A stretch of 63,127 nucleotides of DNA. Source: Bacillota bacterium. Lineage in GTDB: Bacteria > Bacillota > Clostridia > Peptostreptococcales > Acidaminobacteraceae. Position numbers and translations under genes: made by a program. Below are positions 62,999 to 63,127 of this stretch, piece after piece (within the stretch, counting starts at the first letter, position 1; each line of letters opens with the position of its first letter). Location: the NCBI GenBank assembly GCA_020161295.1, contig JAIUOA010000014.1:1-63127 (forward strand), read 5' to 3'. A model generated the notes under the pieces. That model ran no database searches, was not told where the DNA came from, and was given only the letters and a program-made list of their open reading frames with translations.

Positions 62999-63127
62999 GG
63001 TCAATGTCATTAAGTTAAGACAGTATTCTACACAAAACAGCAGCAACAGAATGCGAGAGCATACTCTGTTGCTGTTTTTTTATTTTAAATAACAAGTATT
63101 AAACACGACAAATAAGCAGAGGATGCT
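62999..63127 (+). mobile_element. End of a repeated element, probably an IS (right copy)
   Basis: Bases 62999-63115 are the exact reverse complement of 1-117; the element continues 12 bases to the window's end. The junction at 62998/62999 falls within a gene, which supports a real insertion. The tip is GGTCAATGTCATTAAGTTAA. No transposase is in view. Confidence 0.75.
63041..63081 (+). terminator. Terminator inside the element's end
   Basis: CAGCAACAGA pairs with TCTGTTGCTG, with further inner pairing (ATGC/GCAT), followed by a run of seven T. It points into the element and would stop transcription entering from the broken gene. Confidence 0.75.

Noticed and set aside
1..63127. 63-kb composite transposon
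   Set aside because: The content is mostly housekeeping and operon-ordered; an assembly break at two IS copies explains the ends better.
1..63127. tRNA, rRNA, T-box or c-di-GMP riboswitch
   Set aside because: I looked for their conserved words (TpsiC loop, GGUGGCACC, GEMM core) and saw none; a covariance search would be decisive.

Overview
The window reads as a chromosomal segment (probably a whole contig) from an anaerobic, low-to-medium GC Firmicute of the class Clostridia. The evidence is the gene content: a sufCBDSU operon, a HydE maturase for [FeFe]-hydrogenase, an SOS-controlled Y-family polymerase with YolD, copper-amine-oxidase-like stalk proteins, many strong AGGAGG ribosome sites, and TTG/GTG starts. 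A relative of Fusibacter/Acidaminobacter would fit, but this is an inference from gene style only. No rRNA, tRNA or CRISPR array was seen.

Layout. 1-117 and 62999-63115 are exact reverse complements of each other: two copies of the end of one repeated element, most likely an insertion sequence at which the assembly stopped. The right copy cuts a GNAT acetyltransferase gene. 118-2620 is AT-rich accessory DNA with a stalk-domain secreted protein between two diverged repeat copies and a Phd/RelE toxin-antitoxin pair. 2658-6570 holds a GH3 beta-glucosidase lipoprotein, a GyrI-like protein, an acyltransferase and a DUF2200 protein. 6644-11101 is a peptide/amino-acid block (APC permease, XRE-cupin regulator, DUF819 permease, M19 dipeptidase) with two copies of a likely operator. 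11153-20258 is a signalling block: an SBP-GGDEF-hemerythrin fusion, a chemoreceptor and a diguanylate cyclase sharing one sensor module, and a CHASE-GGDEF protein. 20441-26608 carries a DUF4153 protein and a four-gene group (glutamate-cysteine ligase type enzyme, permuted ATP-grasp ligase, VOC protein, MFS exporter) that may make and use an unusual gamma-glutamyl thiol. 27411-29013 is the SOS polymerase operon. 29979-34962 is sufCBDSU. 35074-37622 holds three unknown proteins and a PPOX flavoprotein. 37705-39886 holds hydE, with a long attenuated leader, and an inositol-monophosphatase-type gene. 39908-49110 is an alpha-glucan utilisation region (debranching enzyme, secreted GH13 lipoprotein, MalQ, neopullulanase) with paired LacI-type operators in the divergent promoter and an XRE-TPR regulator. 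49200-54815 is housekeeping: PepD, ThrC, MnmA, DegV, PgsA. 54986-57277 is a complete polar amino-acid ABC importer. 57365-59755 has a degenerate REP-associated transposase-like gene flanked by inverted repeats, then a split AhpF-like redox pair. 59818-62998 has a permuted papain-like protein, a PAS-GGDEF protein, MutY and the broken GNAT gene.

How it fits together. The picture is of a fermentative anaerobe that degrades alpha-glucans and peptides, protects and repairs itself against oxygen and DNA damage (suf, MutY, Y-polymerase, thiol and thioredoxin genes, hemerythrin) and invests heavily in c-di-GMP signalling: five GGDEF proteins in 63 kb, at least two with damaged active sites, and no EAL or HD-GYP partner. 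The observations most worth a second look are the hydE leader, the thiol-like cluster, the catalytically damaged Cys-rich RAYT gene, the SBP-GGDEF-hemerythrin fusion and the twin P-box sensors.
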